From Molanna angustata (Eukaryota; Arthropoda; Insecta; Trichoptera; Molannidae), in assembly GCA_963576475.1 (NCBI GenBank), contig OY754970.1:41376647-41440646 (forward strand): a DNA stretch of 64,000 nt, in the 5' to 3' direction. The notes below the pieces were generated by a model. It searched no databases and was not told the origin of the DNA. It saw nothing but the letters and a program-made list of their open reading frames with translations. A program made the position numbers and the translations under genes. Positions 1-10,744 of the stretch are shown in pieces (within the stretch, counting starts at the first letter, position 1; each line of letters starts with the position of its first letter).

Positions 1-337
1 AGAAGGATATTATATGTAAAATGAAAGTGAATGCTTTAAGGTGGTTTGGACATATAGAAAGAATGAACGATGAACGACTGACCAAAAAAATATACATGGG
101 TGCAAGAGATGGAGCGAATAGCAGAGGTCGCCCCAGAAAGGGATGGCATGACCATGTGAATGATATTTTGAAAGAAGGAAACATAAAAAGTTTGAACAAT
201 CGACGAGCATGTATGAGACGATGCATGGATGTAAAGGAAGCCAGAAATGTGTGCAAAAATAGAGAAGTATGGCGCTCAATTCTCTCTGCTTACCCCGTAA
301 GGGACATGGCGTGATGGTATGTATGTATGTATGTATA
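1..337 (+). mobile_element. RTE-like LINE, C-terminal coding end and 3' tail, cut by window edge
   Basis: Codons are open from the window start to the stop at 312-314. They encode the C-terminal tail of a reverse-transcriptase polyprotein, with the family signature LRWFGHIERM, then GRPRKGWHDHVNDILK, and an end reading LSAYP. This tail lies downstream of the RT domain and is shared by the copies at 11.5, 15.3, 22.9, 32.7, 36.5 and 51.8 kb. The stop is followed at once by GATGGTATG and a (TATG)n tract, the short-repeat 3' end expected of RTE-type LINEs. The frame is undamaged here. The RT and endonuclease parts, if present, lie left of the window. The clade name is inferred from the tail type and the RT of the 17 kb copy. 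Confidence 0.8.
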
Positions 338-454
338 ATAAATAATACCATAACACCAAAAATGCACAAAGATTATACAATTATTTATATATAAAAATGT
401 ATTGTTGCCAACCCTCCAATTCATTTATATCTAAATCAGTATGAGCCTCAAATA

Positions 455-760
455 TCAGTTTATTTATTTATTTAAGGTTACAAACAGTTTTTTTTTAAAT
501 ATACATATAAATTAAAATTTAATTATTTAATATAAAAACCAAAATAGTAACACCAATTACTAAATTACGAGCTTACGAAAAAGAAAAACAAAAAACACAA
601 AAGACAAAGAAAGATAAATAAACAATTAAAATAACATCAGTCAAAATTTGGAAAGGAAAATCACTATTACGAATGACTCAACATCTTCCTAAAAATGGTT
701 TTGGGTCGGTTGGAAGGCAATCAGCCCACACTTCTTTTGACGTAAATTAAAAGTAAAATT
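455..760 (-). repeat. AT-rich dispersed repeat, pair of 10.38 kb
   Basis: A run beginning with TTTATTTATTTA and continuing through an A-rich stretch aligns by eye with 10.38-10.54 kb. Both contain a TTTTTTAAATATA-like start, an AAAACCAA block and a GTAACRCCAATTAC block. The T-rich start suggests the poly-A end of a retroposon lying on the minus strand. No coding is visible. Its family is not recognised. Confidence 0.45.
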
Positions 761-1035
761 TCCTTTTAAAAAGTTTAAATATCCAGATTAGTTTTTAAGA
801 GCCTCGATGTTCTTGTTTTTTTTGTGGAATCAAATATACCATATTGTTTAACTTAACGCTCGATTCAAATACACTTCAAGGGGTGCGTGCTGTCAGGGTA
901 CCTATTTAATCTCGAAATAAAAGTTTAAGAGGCTTCTTTAAAACCTGAAGCAATAATTCAAATGACATAACATATTTTTCCAGATATTTTTGTATTCTTT
1001 AATTTTAAAAAATATATATATATATTGCTCTAAGC

Positions 1036-1330
1036 CAGAGATTTCCAATATATTTTTTGTCGTAGACCACTTTCAAAATTTTACTGGTGTGTGGACCCTC
1101 TGCTGCTACATTTCTACCATATTCCCAAAACTCGTCAAAAAATGTGAAGGTTAGATCAAACGAAGGAAATTCGCGTCGCGGTCGAGTTCCAACCCTAAAT
1201 TCGGAGTGATAAAAATAAAAAGAAAATTAAGGAAGGTTTAAAACAAAAGAAATTAATGCTCAATAAATAGGTAATTTGATCCATATGCCGAAAAAAAGGC
1301 TGTGGACCAAAAATTATTTTTTCACGCTAT
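1036..1330. repeat. possible hAT-like relic
   Basis: The segment starts CAGAGATTTCCAA and continues with GTCGTAGACCAC and GTGTGGACC. This resembles the CAGTGATTCCCAAA type start and the 'wrong-looking line' of the clear hAT MITE at 27.06 kb. I could not find a matching right terminus or an 8-bp target duplication, so this is only a resemblance. Confidence 0.22.
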
Positions 1331-1524
1331 ATCTTAAAAAAATAATTAGATAGCATATATTATATATATGAAAATAAGAATGTTTCAAAATGCTCTTTTG
1401 AAGTCTCAATACGACCATTCTTCACACCTGTCAAAAAACACCGAAAAATTTGGAATTTTTTTTTGCTACCGTAATTTTTAGTACTTTTTAGTACCTTTAA
1501 GACAGCATGATGTATGTTTGTAGT

Positions 1525-1760
1525 TTAAGTATGTATCAAACTATTGAGTGAGATATTGTGTAGTGTTTACTGCCTTACAAATTGTATGGAACGATGTCGT
1601 CACTAAATTCAATTTTTATAAAAATTGTTAAAAATAATTGGGATGTACCTACTACTACGACATTAAATTTTTTTATAGAAAATTAAATTATCTAGTTGGG
1701 ATGTTTCGGCTTTTTCCGATATTTTTAAAAACTTTGGAACTAAAGGCAGATAACACATAG
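1525..1760 (+). repeat. dispersed repeat R1k, pair of 32.79 kb
   Basis: About 230 bp match 32.79-33.02 kb by eye. Shared blocks are TATCAAACTATT, GTCGTCACTAAATTCAATTT, AAAATTAAATTATCTAGTTG and TGTTTCGGCTTTTT. The order and spacing are the same in both. There is no open frame. The unit type is unknown. Confidence 0.6.
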
Positions 1761-1950
1761 GTATAATATAATAGTTTCAAAGTTTGTATTCAAACCATCT
1801 TCATTGTCTTACCCTGCGCATTAAATAGCACATAGCAGTGTTTAGTAAAAATCGAATATTTCTATATCGACTGCATTTTTTCCTAGACACCTTTACAGTG
1901 AAGGGTATCCTTGCAAAACGAAGCATTCAAAAAGGAATTTAGAACGTCCC

Positions 1951-2239
1951 TGTAGTGTGGGAGAGTTGAGAGAGTGAGAACGAGAACCAAGAGAGGGTAG
2001 ATATGTATAGTCACGTGATTAGCATAGTTGACCAGGGGTCCGCGAGAGGAAAATCCCTCCCCCCCAACTCTACCTTCACTCCAGACCCTTCCTAGCGCTT
2101 CTCTGTCAATTTCCTGTCCCTAACTACCTGTCTCCCACGATCCCCTGTACACTTCCATACCTCCCTTCAATATCCGGAGCGTCGACACCCCCACTACGAT
2201 GAATTAAACACTTATCGAATACGCCGAGAAATTTTTACA
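1951..2239 (+). other. GC-richer block, possibly an old LTR
   Basis: This stretch is clearly richer in G and C than its surroundings, with a purine-rich first half and a C-rich second half around 2050-2190. It begins TGTAGTGTGGG and can be read to end in ACA, the TG...CA form of an LTR. No target duplication is visible at these limits and no second copy is present, so the LTR reading is weak. Confidence 0.2.
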
Positions 2240-2532
2240 CGCGAAACACGTAATAAAGTAGATACGTCATACATAAGAAAATATTTCTTCTTTCAATTCC
2301 TTTCTAATTTTCACATGCTCAGAATCGCCTCCTCTCAAGCAAATGTATCACATTGAACCCGTATATAAAATTATGATCTTGGCTATCATTAATAAAAAAA
2401 AATTCGATTATAAAACCAGAATTCCGTTACGAAAATCTAATAAAAAGGCTTTTCAAGACTCAGTCGTCACACAAACCTAATGAAGAAATAATTTCACATT
2501 GAATCGGTCATTCGTTGTTTAAAAGTAAGCTG

Positions 2533-2773
2533 TTCATTCATACCATCATGGCATATCCCACAATGTGGTGTAACCAGCAACAGGTGTGCGGGTAAGCAAA
2601 CCTTATGTACACGTGTATCCCCACATTCTGAATATTGACTTTTTAGACGAGACTAGTGTGTGGAGATACACACATGTGTCGTGTTTAATTTTATAGAGTA
2701 GATAATGCACATTCTCACACCTGCCGCTGGTTACCCCGCGTAATATGTGGTGATGGTATGAATGAATGAATAT
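2533..2773. mobile_element. fold-back short element with RTE-type tail at both ends
   Basis: The left arm (2533-2597) and right arm (2707-2773) are inverted copies. Both start TTCATACCATCA inward from the ends and share TAACCAGC and CAGGTGTG. Each outer end therefore reads GATGGTATGAATG outward, like the 3' tail of the RTE-like LINE at 316. The inner part resembles the single-arm copies at 8.84, 10.17, 12.16 and 49.5 kb. It is probably two short retroposons joined tail-out, or one fold-back unit. No protein is encoded. Confidence 0.65.
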
Positions 2774-2779
2774 TTTTTT

Positions 2780-3444
2780 ATAACTTTTCATAATTTACAC
2801 TAAAAAAAATCTTTCTTTCTTTGTGTTTTGGTAAGACATAAGTGTTAAAATTCTTCATATCATAATAAAGATTATAAAAGTATATTTCTGTAGTGTGTGT
2901 TGTATAGGCACGTACACCTACCGCATTAATATTAGTAGAGGAAAAAAGCAATATTGTTCAGTCTGTTGGCCGTTATTTGGTTGATTTAAAGTCTTAAGTG
3001 TTTTCCATATCATTAGTTCTCCCCACATCCAACAAAAGTCCACGCAGATAAATATATACATGTAATGTAATGCTGTGCTCAACTAGGCTCAACTCTGACA
3101 CATTTCACTTCACTTTTATTATGAAAAATTACATTTCGTGGAGTTTTTGTTGAAATTCGCGGCAATTATGACTAAACTCCGAGCCAGGGGCGAATCTATA
3201 ATAATATGACTTCATTTTTTTCCTTATGACTTTGTTTTTAGGAACATTTAAGGATGTCGGCGCTATATCGACATGAGTTTTTGTGTGATGGTAGTGAACC
3301 TCCGTTAGAAGAGGCACAGCAAAAAGGAATTTTTGTAGTATTATAGAGAAGGCTATTTTTGTCATGATAAAGTCCGCTGGACTTAAAATTACTGATAGTG
3401 GATATTCGTAAATTACAACAGAATGATTAAATGAATGTGTGAAG
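2780..3444. other. no recognisable feature
   Basis: AT-rich DNA. Short open frames here lack codon structure or any motif I know. Confidence 0.5.
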
Positions 3445-3620
3445 TTATTTATTTAATTCACGGTATGGAACAATTTCTTCTTTTTCTTGACCTTGTCCTA
3501 CTTTTGGTAGGATCGGCTCTTCTAATTCTTTGGGGCTAGGATGATCTGTCCTGTATTGTCGGGGTTGGTAATTGGGCTTCATCCATGAGCTTACTAATAC
3601 TACCCCACCACGTGCATTTT
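3445..3620 (-). other. unrecognised coding-like segment
   Basis: On the minus strand an open frame ends at 3445 and reads through a hydrophilic stretch with KPNYQPRQYR, HPSPKELEEPILPKVG and a terminal YRELNK. The composition (P, K, E, Q rich, few AT-driven residues such as F, I, N and Y) is more protein-like than that of neighbouring chance frames. It could be the tail of a retroelement polyprotein or a decayed host exon. I recognise no domain. Upstream of about 3625 the frame becomes AT-driven. Confidence 0.25.
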
Positions 3621-3784
3621 TTTCCAAATTGTCAAAATAATAAGTTTTATTAAACAAAAAATAACACACTTCTAGGAAAATTTATATAAAGTGGCAACGG
3701 GCTGGATATTTGGCCAGACAAGAGGATACTAGTTGGGTACCCAAAATATTACACTGGTGACATTGGAGCTTCTTTTTTGTTTTC

Positions 3785-3990
3785 TAGAGGCAAAATGGAT
3801 TGTGGATATGGCAATTTATAGTGGAGGGCAAGATAGACGGTCGCTGAGGGACTGGAAGCAGAAAGATATCCTGGCTGCGTAATAATATCAGTGAACGGAC
3901 GGGCTTCAGAACTGTGAAGCAGATTCGTCAGAGTGATCGCCAACGTCGGGGATTCCTGACAGGGCACCAAAAGAAGAAGAAGAAAATAGA
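3785..3990 (+). mobile_element. LINE 3' end (C-terminal tail with GAAGAAG end)
   Basis: The plus strand encodes, with one internal stop, the LINE tail signature VEGKIDGR, then WLRNNISERTGFRTVKQIR, and ends in QRRGFLTGHQ followed by AAGAAGAAGAAG. Many insect LINE polyproteins end this way (GKxxGRRGxGR, WLRN, SVxQL). The A/G-rich triplet end is the retroposon 3' terminus. A second fragment of the same subfamily lies at 43.85 kb. The element is strongly 5'-truncated and dead. Confidence 0.6.
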
Positions 3991-4002
3991 TGTTGTATAC
4001 GC

Positions 4003-4018
4003 ACCCCCCCCCCCCCCC
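4003..4018 (+). repeat. poly-C tract
   Basis: An uninterrupted run of about 16 C residues, simple sequence with no function visible. A similar run ends the snap-back MITE at 11.94 kb. Confidence 0.8.
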
Positions 4019-4019
4019 T

Positions 4020-4835
4020 TCCCCATGTGAAAATGAAACAATTCCATTTTCGATTATTATTGAATGTGCAAAAGCGTTATATATATATTTATAAGTTAAA
4101 TATGTAAATAAGCTTTCTAAATCTAGTTGTTGTTTACATATTTGAGATTATAATTAAGTCAACATTTAAAATGTGTATCATTTTCGTCCCCAAATCCCTC
4201 CCTGCAGATGTTTGACACGGCCCAAGTGAATACTATGGCTTCCTCTTTATCGGTGGTCGTACATTTATTTTGTTATAAATTTACATTTTACAACATAAAC
4301 AAACAGCTGGTCCATCCATCCATGCCATATGTACAAGATGATTGTTACAAAAATAGTAGAATGATATCTTCAGAGAAGAGCGTACCTCTCTCCTCCGCTC
4401 TTTTCTAATCGTTATATTAAAGTTATGACATGTAATCTGGGTGAGGAAGATAAGTAAGGATATGAAGAGATGCCACTCTCAATAAACATTAAATGTTAAA
4501 CTTTCCTTTGATGCGGCAATAATACACACACACATACATCGGTTTATTATCGATTCACTTAACTCAATAATAACATCGAGTCTTAAAATAAAATGAGAAA
4601 TAGAATAAAATGATATATATACTCGTCTAACTGTTATGTATTTTGAACTTGATCCTAAAAATAACTTAACGATTCATTTAGGTATATATTATGTATAAGT
4701 AGAAATAGTCTCACAACTTATGTCTTCGAACACACTTATACGAGTATATTCTGGGATCTATACGGTCGATAGGTTGTAAAAGAACTATTTTAAAGCCCAA
4801 TTGTTTTTTTTTACAAAAAAAAAAAATTTTATCAA
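4020..4835. other. no recognisable feature
   Basis: AT-rich DNA with no supported gene and no repeat I could pair inside the window. Confidence 0.5.
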
Positions 4836-4837
4836 TA

Positions 4838-5165
4838 CATGGCGTTACAAAAACAGGTTTCTTCGTTATTTCATAGATGGCGATATAAAAATATTGTAAT
4901 TTTCAAACGAATTGTATCCCCATTATTAAAATATATACATATTGAAACATTCAAAAAATTGCATTGATAATGGAACTTAATAAGAAGGCATAATTGGTGA
5001 ACGTTGCACAAGCGCGTAAAGCGATCACGTATACCAGCGGTGACAAATCGTAAGCCCTGAAGGTGACTTGAGTTTCTGGTTCTTCTATAATATTTCAACT
5101 TCGTCTCTATTGAGATGTTGAAAAATTGTCAAAATATCTTTTAAAGCCTATTTTTTTAATATTTG
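4838..5165 (-). mobile_element. FB1 fold-back family, degenerate single-arm copy
   Basis: Blocks TAAGAAGGCATAATTGGTGAA, TTGCACAAGCGCGTAAAG, GATCACGT and CTTCGTCTCTATTGAGAT occur in the same order in the right arm of the fold-back element at 38.2-38.36 kb. The left part (GGCGTTACAAAAA, ATAGATGGCGAT) is shared with 17.04 kb. Only one arm is clear here. No coding is visible. Confidence 0.55.
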
Positions 5166-5324
5166 AATAATCTGTTGAAGCTAGATTATTGCGTTTGATA
5201 TATTTATTTCAAAGACATCTTTCAAATTATTATAAAATTAAAAAAAATTTCAGGTTTTTAAGAAATGTATGTTTTTGAAGAGCAAATATTCATGATTTTA
5301 GAGTTGATTAATAAAAAAAAAAAA

Positions 5325-5527
5325 GAGTCTTAGAGGGGCACCCAGGTGGCAAAAGAAAGGTCGGGAGACCGAGGCTGCGATGGGAAGATGATATTGAGAG
5401 GGACGCATCCCAGCTTCTGAATGTGCCAAACTGGAGGGTCGAAGCAGGTGACAGGAGAGGTTGGAGGAGGAAGTTGCTGGAGGCCAAGGCTCGATATGGG
5501 CTGTAGAGCCATTGAAGAAGAAGAATA
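5325..5527 (+). mobile_element. LINE 3' end with intact C-terminal frame
   Basis: An open frame from about 5327 to the stop at 5504-5506 encodes a LINE polyprotein tail: GGKRKVGRPRLRWEDDIERD, then NWRVEAGDRRGWRRKLLEAK and a terminal ARYGL. This basic GRPRLRW...DIERD...NWR...DRRGWR pattern is the common end of several insect LINE groups and lies after the reverse-transcriptase domain. The element ends in GAAGAAGAAGAATAAA. It is truncated on the left at an A-run (5312-5324). The frame has no stop over 59 codons, so it is younger than the 3.8 kb copy or preserved by chance. Confidence 0.65.
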
Positions 5528-5529
5528 AA

Positions 5530-6528
5530 ATAAAAACCCCCTCAAAACATAATCCTTTGATATTTTCAATTGAACCTAGAACATTGTGTTTTGAGGCATT
5601 TTTTCCACCTAACCTAACTGTACTATTTTCGGTAAGTACCAAGTCCACACGAGAAAGAAAGAAAGTCTCAGGATTATGCTATCCACCTGCCTGCGGTTAA
5701 AAAACAAGTGCTTGTAGTTCAGAAGACACAGCCTCAGAAATGTAGCCATATTGAGTGACAGGATCTATTCCTATACATCAGCTAATGAAGGTAAATAAAA
5801 TATAAATCCACTTGACGAATAACAATTCCATGCACAAAACGCTCTTTCTACAACTAAAATTATTTTTAAATCAATTTATCGATAAAATAATCGAAATATT
5901 ACGATTTATACAACAACCCTCAAAGGAAAGCAAATACTTTGTACCCGTAGGTATACATAATATATCATCATTCATAATATAGAATCGAGTTCATCCAAAC
6001 GACCCACTATAAAACGAAATTTGATAGTTGTGTAGACCGAGGTAGAGGTCAGGTGTAAGCCTAACAAAGCCTGGTGTTAGCAATGAGGGTCTGTGTGAGC
6101 CAAACGAAATCTACCACGGGCACACCGATTACGTAAATTAGACCAAATGCCAAGACAAATCTGTCACGTTCAATTACACCCAAGTCAAATTATTCCATTT
6201 CCACTAACTATAATGACTAACTACACGACTCTGTGTATACCTACATACATTTAAAATTGAATTGGCGGTTGATACCAACAGGGATGACGAACGTTATTGG
6301 TAGCTTTTCCGTATACGGTAGGCATACACACTGCACAGTCGAACGCCATACATTTCACTTACCCAGCATCCATCCTTCTTCTCAAGCGGTGTATCGTCTA
6401 ATTCTCAAATTTAATACGAGCATCAGTCTTCCCACAGACGATTTCTGCCCCTGGTCCAATTCTCTTTAGATTATAATCACTACACCAAGTCTCTATTGGA
6501 ATATCTAGACAAGACTATGCGGGTTTGC
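5530..6528. other. no recognisable feature
   Basis: Mostly AT-rich DNA. A mildly GC-richer patch at 6020-6200 shows no frame or motif I can support. Confidence 0.5.
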
Positions 6529-6530
6529 CA

Positions 6531-7733
6531 ATAATAATAATAATTTTGGATTATTTTTATAGCGCCGTTTTTGTGATAACCTCACCTCAAGGGCGCTTTG
6601 AATATAACTATTACAGGATTTTGTAAGACTCGCGGAAGAAGTGAGTTTTCAGGTGTTTCCTGAATAGTGCTAAGTTGTCGATTTGCCTCAGTTCAGGTGG
6701 TAGTTTATTCCACGAGGCTGGTCCAGCCACAGCAAAAGCACGATCACCGAAGGATGAAGTGTTGACTCTATTTATTTCAGTCAACTTGCCAATCACGGAT
6801 GTGGTGGCTGACCGAAGTGTTTGTTGTCGCTCGTTTACGGTGAGAGGGATGCAGAAGTCTGAAAGATACGTGGGAGCCATGCCATGGATCGCTTTGAAAG
6901 TCAACAAACATAATTTGTACTTGATTCTCTCTGGCACTTTAAGCCAGTGAAGATTTCGTAGATGGTGGGATATGTGTGAGAATTTCGCGGCTCCGGTGAT
7001 TAGCCTAGCAGCAGCGTTGAAGACGGATTGAAGTTTGTTTAGCTCCAGCTTTGGAAGGTTTGCGTAGATACCATTGCAGTAGTCCAGGCGGGAAATAACG
7101 AATGCGTTTACTAGAGATTTCGTTGCTTCCGTAGGTATATTTCGTCTGATAGATTTTATTCGTCGTAAGTGGTAGAAAGCAGAGGATGTTGTGCTGTTTA
7201 TCTGTTTTTTGAGACTTAGACTGGAGTCAATATGTACTCCCAGAAGTTTAACGGCGGACTTAGGAATAATGTCGGTGTCTGCAACAGAGACAGAGGTGTT
7301 GTCTATGTAATGCTGCCGGCGGTGTGTGGCCGTCCAGAGAAATTCGGTCTTAGTTGGATTTAGTTTTAGTTTATTTGAAGACATCCACCGCTCTATCTCT
7401 TCGATGCACAGACAAATTTTGTCTTTTAGACGGCATGACTCACTCGGAGTTGAATAAAAGTACAGCTGCCAGTCATCGGCGTAGCAGTGTGCAAGTAGAT
7501 TATGCGATTTAACTATGTTAAAAATGTCCTTTGTGTAAAGTGTGAACAGTAACGGGCCAAGCACAGAACCCTGGGGAACTCCTGTCGTCACTTTTTTAGG
7601 GAAAGACTGTTCTTTATTTATTATTATGGTTTGAGAACGGTTTTGTAAATAAGATTGCAGCCACGAGTGGGCTGTTCCGTGAATGCCATAGGATATGTTC
7701 AGTCTGTTTAAGAGAAATTGATCAAAGTATCAG
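6531..7733 (-). mobile_element. CR1/L2-like LINE, 3' half with RT motifs and (ATT)n tail
   Basis: The minus-strand frame runs from about 7728 to the stop at 6611. It starts in RT motif 4 (HGTAHSWLQSYLQNRS), then GVPQGSVLGPLLF (motif B) and HCYADDWQLYF (catalytic YADD), NKLKLNPTKTEFLW (motif D region), and LGVHIDSSLSL (motif E). The connection domain has RLDYCNGIYA, FNAAARLITG and LHWLKVPERIKYKL, ending GDRAFAVAGPASWNKLPP and RKHLKTHFF. These blocks are typical of the CR1/L2/Daphne group. The 3' UTR holds AAAACGGCGCTATAAAAATA followed by (ATT)n at 6531-6545. The endonuclease and first RT motifs are lost by 5' truncation at about 7733. The remaining frame is unbroken over more than 370 codons, implying fairly recent insertion. 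Confidence 0.85.
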
Positions 7734-8231
7734 CTTGATAGATTACAAATAGTTTTCAACGCAGCTGCGAGGTTGATATATGGAGCCGCCAAAATATGTC
7801 ACATAACACCTCTTCTTAACGAACTGCACTGGTTGAGATGTCCAGAACGAGTGGACTATAAGGTATGCCTGATGGTGTTTAAGGCTCTGAACGACTTGGC
7901 TCCACACTACATTCAGGAACTGTGCCAAAGGAATGTTCCATCAGGGAGGCAGCTTACGCTGAGATCGTCTGGATCACAGAGTCACAACTCCTTAAAATAA
8001 TTGGACAGAGTCAATAAGGCGGCTTACTATGATCGCGGTTATAGTGTGAACGGGCATTTAAAATGGAATAAATTGCCTCTTGACATACGTGGAGTTCAGA
8101 GCATAGACATCTTCGGTAAACTTCTTAAGACTGCCTTGTTTCGTAGAGCCAACAAATAACCTACAGCGCCCTTGGAGTGATCTTGTATCACTAAACGGCG
8201 CTTTACAAATTTTAATTATTATTATTATTAA
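7733..8231 (+). mobile_element. second CR1/L2-like LINE, C-terminal end with (TTA)n tail
   Basis: The plus strand encodes LQIVFNAAARLIYG, LNELHWLRCPERVDYKVCL, VFKALNDLAPHYIQELC and LTLRSS to a stop at 7998-8000. In another frame it continues NKAAYYDRGYSV, KWNKLPLDIRG and FGKLLKTALFRRANK to a stop near 8157. One frameshift or indel therefore lies around 7990-8005. The 3' end reads ACGGCGCTTTACAAATTTTAA then (TTA)n. Coding and tail resemble, but differ from, the element to the left, so they are two subfamilies. They meet head to head at 7733. Confidence 0.8.
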
Positions 8232-8838
8232 GACTATATGCCATTCTTTTTTTTCGTGGTGGTGATTTTTAAAAGCAAATAGTTTTATTAGTTTATAAAA
8301 TATATTTGAATACATAATATTTCAACATAATATATTATATACACGAACCAGTCGCTTCTCGACCTCTTTTAATAACGAGCGTCAGTTTCATCGAAAACGA
8401 ATAAATGAGTATACAATTATAATACCATACATCCACTTAATAAATTGTATATTATAAGCTATTTATTTTATTTTTTTGTGTAAACAGACAGTTAAATTAA
8501 CTTATTTTACGAATATACATATCAAAGCAATGTAGCATTAAAAGGGATCACACACACAATCAATGACATCATATCATTCCATTTCTATTTTCATTCGTAT
8601 TTTGATTCAGAATTTCTGTTAGTATAAAATAATGCACTAGGTATATATTGTGACAGACAAATTACTTTCGCAATACAATAATATATGTATAAGCTTATTA
8701 TTTCTTACCTTTATTAATCTATTTTCTGATATATCTTTTACACAGTAGTCGCAAACCTACGAATTCGTTTAAAAAAAGGAGATATGAGATATGAAAATTC
8801 AACTAACGAATTTATTTTTAAATCATATCCCGTAAGAG
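8232..8838. other. no recognisable feature
   Basis: AT-rich DNA without supported genes or paired repeats. Confidence 0.5.
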
Positions 8839-8839
8839 C

Positions 8840-8943
8840 TGGGTAATCGAAAATACAACAGACAAAACAGTTCATCTCACATAGTTCAGCAATGAGTTTC
8901 ACCACACATTTTGAGCACACCCGCACAACGTGATGGTATGTAT
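8840..8943 (+). mobile_element. RTE-tailed short element (family T1)
   Basis: Starts GGGTAATCGAAAATACAACA, continues CATCTCACATAGTTCAGCAAT and CACCCGCACAACG, and ends GTGATGGTATGTAT. The same blocks occur in order at 12.16 and 49.5 kb. The last bases equal the 3' end of the RTE-like LINE, but the body has none of its coding sequence. This suggests a non-autonomous passenger of that LINE. The middle is shortened compared with the other copies. Confidence 0.6.
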
Positions 8944-8944
8944 T

Positions 8945-10168
8945 TTTAAATCTTTGAGCGTGTAAAAGGATCGGTTTCAATATAAATACTATAATTAAAT
9001 TCACCAAACGGAAGGTTATTGAAAATCGTTATAGCTGCGTTCAAATACGCTTTCGCTTATTCTAATTTTTTTTAAGATACCAAATAATGTTTTTTTTATG
9101 ATTACGCGCTCTTTTGTGGACGAACCGAGCTTGAAGTTGTACTCATGAATAAATTATTTGACTTTCAATCTTCGTTTCAATCAGTTAATGTTATGTTAGT
9201 GCACACAACCGACTTATAAATCGCTACATAATATTTAAATACCAGCATAATTATATACCGATGAGTAAAAAGTGCATAGTCCAAAATGCATCAGTTTACT
9301 ACCTCTATTTTAATTCAGCGGTGGATATTCTGGAATCGGCCATTAATCTACCTTAATATCAGATCGGTGCATTTGGAAGCACCGATAATTGCATTCGCAG
9401 ACGGTCATCTTTGACATGACTACACAGAAGAGCATTTATATAAATATATTTAAGTAGTAATGTTATGTATATTTACATAGTATATAGGTAGGATCATAAC
9501 GATGCCAGCATTTGCCATTCTTAAAATACAAAGCTCCATTGATTAAACTTATTAAACTCAACAGCTAATGCAGTAGCTCCTGATACTATTATAATCCGTA
9601 CAAATCGAAGTTAATGTGATATATGATATCAATTTATTTCGATTCCATGAGCCGATCGAGAATCTCGATAATAGAGTTAAGAACTCGTGTTCGAGAGAGG
9701 TGCGTCATAGTTAAAATAATACACAAGTAGATACATACATAACTGCTTGAACGAATAGCTCTTTGGGTTCCCACTCGAGCAACCCGATTCCAACATTCAA
9801 AACCTTTCACACTGTAACACGAAAGCCAAACAACACTCATTCATATACCGTGCATCACACTTCTTCAATACGCACCTAAACGAATTAGATATATTCAACT
9901 CATCAATAAATGTTATCAAATCAAAATTTATTAATCATTAAATATTCATATATATTCATACCAACACATATCCCTCTCCATCTGCACTCTATCTTTCCTC
10001 TCTATTCCCATCTCTCTCCTACATATTCTTTATAAATTTTTGTATAAACTTATATACTTATTGTTTTTTTACTTATGTGGAGACACATTATTGGCATAAT
10101 TGCTATAACTTTATTGTCCATACCATAAACTTTGTAACGCTGTTTGTTTCCTGAATATAAATAAAATA
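8945..10168. other. no recognisable feature
   Basis: AT-rich. A short perfect stem ATCGGTGC/GCACCGAT lies near 9362-9386, too small to interpret. No gene is supported. Confidence 0.5.
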
Positions 10169-10170
10169 AA

Positions 10171-10295
10171 ATACATACATACCATCATGACATGTCCCTG
10201 AATATAGAGTAACCACTAACAGGCGTGCGGGTGTGCGTTCACCACGACACATGCGTGTATACCTACACACGAGTCTCGTCTCCGCTAAAAATTCA
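10171..10295 (-). mobile_element. RTE-tailed short element, minus-strand fragment
   Basis: Read on the minus strand it ends TCATGATGGTATGTATGTAT, the RTE-type tail. Inside are GTTAGTGGTTACTC and GGAGACGAGACTCGTGTGTAG, which match the inner part of the fold-back element at 2.53-2.77 kb, including the block around CACACATGTGTCGTG. It is one arm of that unit or a related monomer. Confidence 0.55.
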
Positions 10296-10369
10296 AGGTC
10301 CGTAATGGGTGGTAAACCTCATTATTTTCTCTGCGGGATGTCATTTTTCAAGTTGTATTTTATATTATT

Positions 10370-10740
10370 CGGCTCTTTATTTATTTTATTTATTTATTTT
10401 TAAAGGTAACATATAGTTTTTTAATATAAACATAAATTTTCAAAATGAATTAATAACTACGAAAACCAAGATTGTAACGCCAATAACTACGATACGGTCA
10501 TACAATAAAAATATATACCTATATAATATACAATAATATATAATTATATGCCCATAACATACATATATTTGTATAAAAAAACACAAGGAAAATTTCCGTG
10601 GGTATATACATACAAATTTACAAAATATAAAAACCTTACAAGGAAAAGAAACAAAAAAAATCAATATTAAAATACCCTTGTGGAACACCTAAAAGCTTTA
10701 ATAATAGAAAACAGTGAAAGCACTTTTAAATCTAAGCCGG
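10370..10740 (-). repeat. AT-rich dispersed repeat, pair of 0.46 kb
   Basis: Starts with TTTATTTATTTATTTTTAAA and shares the AAAACCAAGATTGTAACGCCAATAACTAC region with 455-560. No coding is visible. It is probably a minus-strand retroposon end. A short (GT)n lies at 10751-10765 just outside. Confidence 0.4.
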
Positions 10741-10744
10741 TGAC

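Noticed and set aside
5298..5648. Two overlapping minus-strand frames of 79-116 codons
   Set aside because: They are antisense to the LINE coding tail at 5327-5506, which has recognisable motifs on the plus strand.
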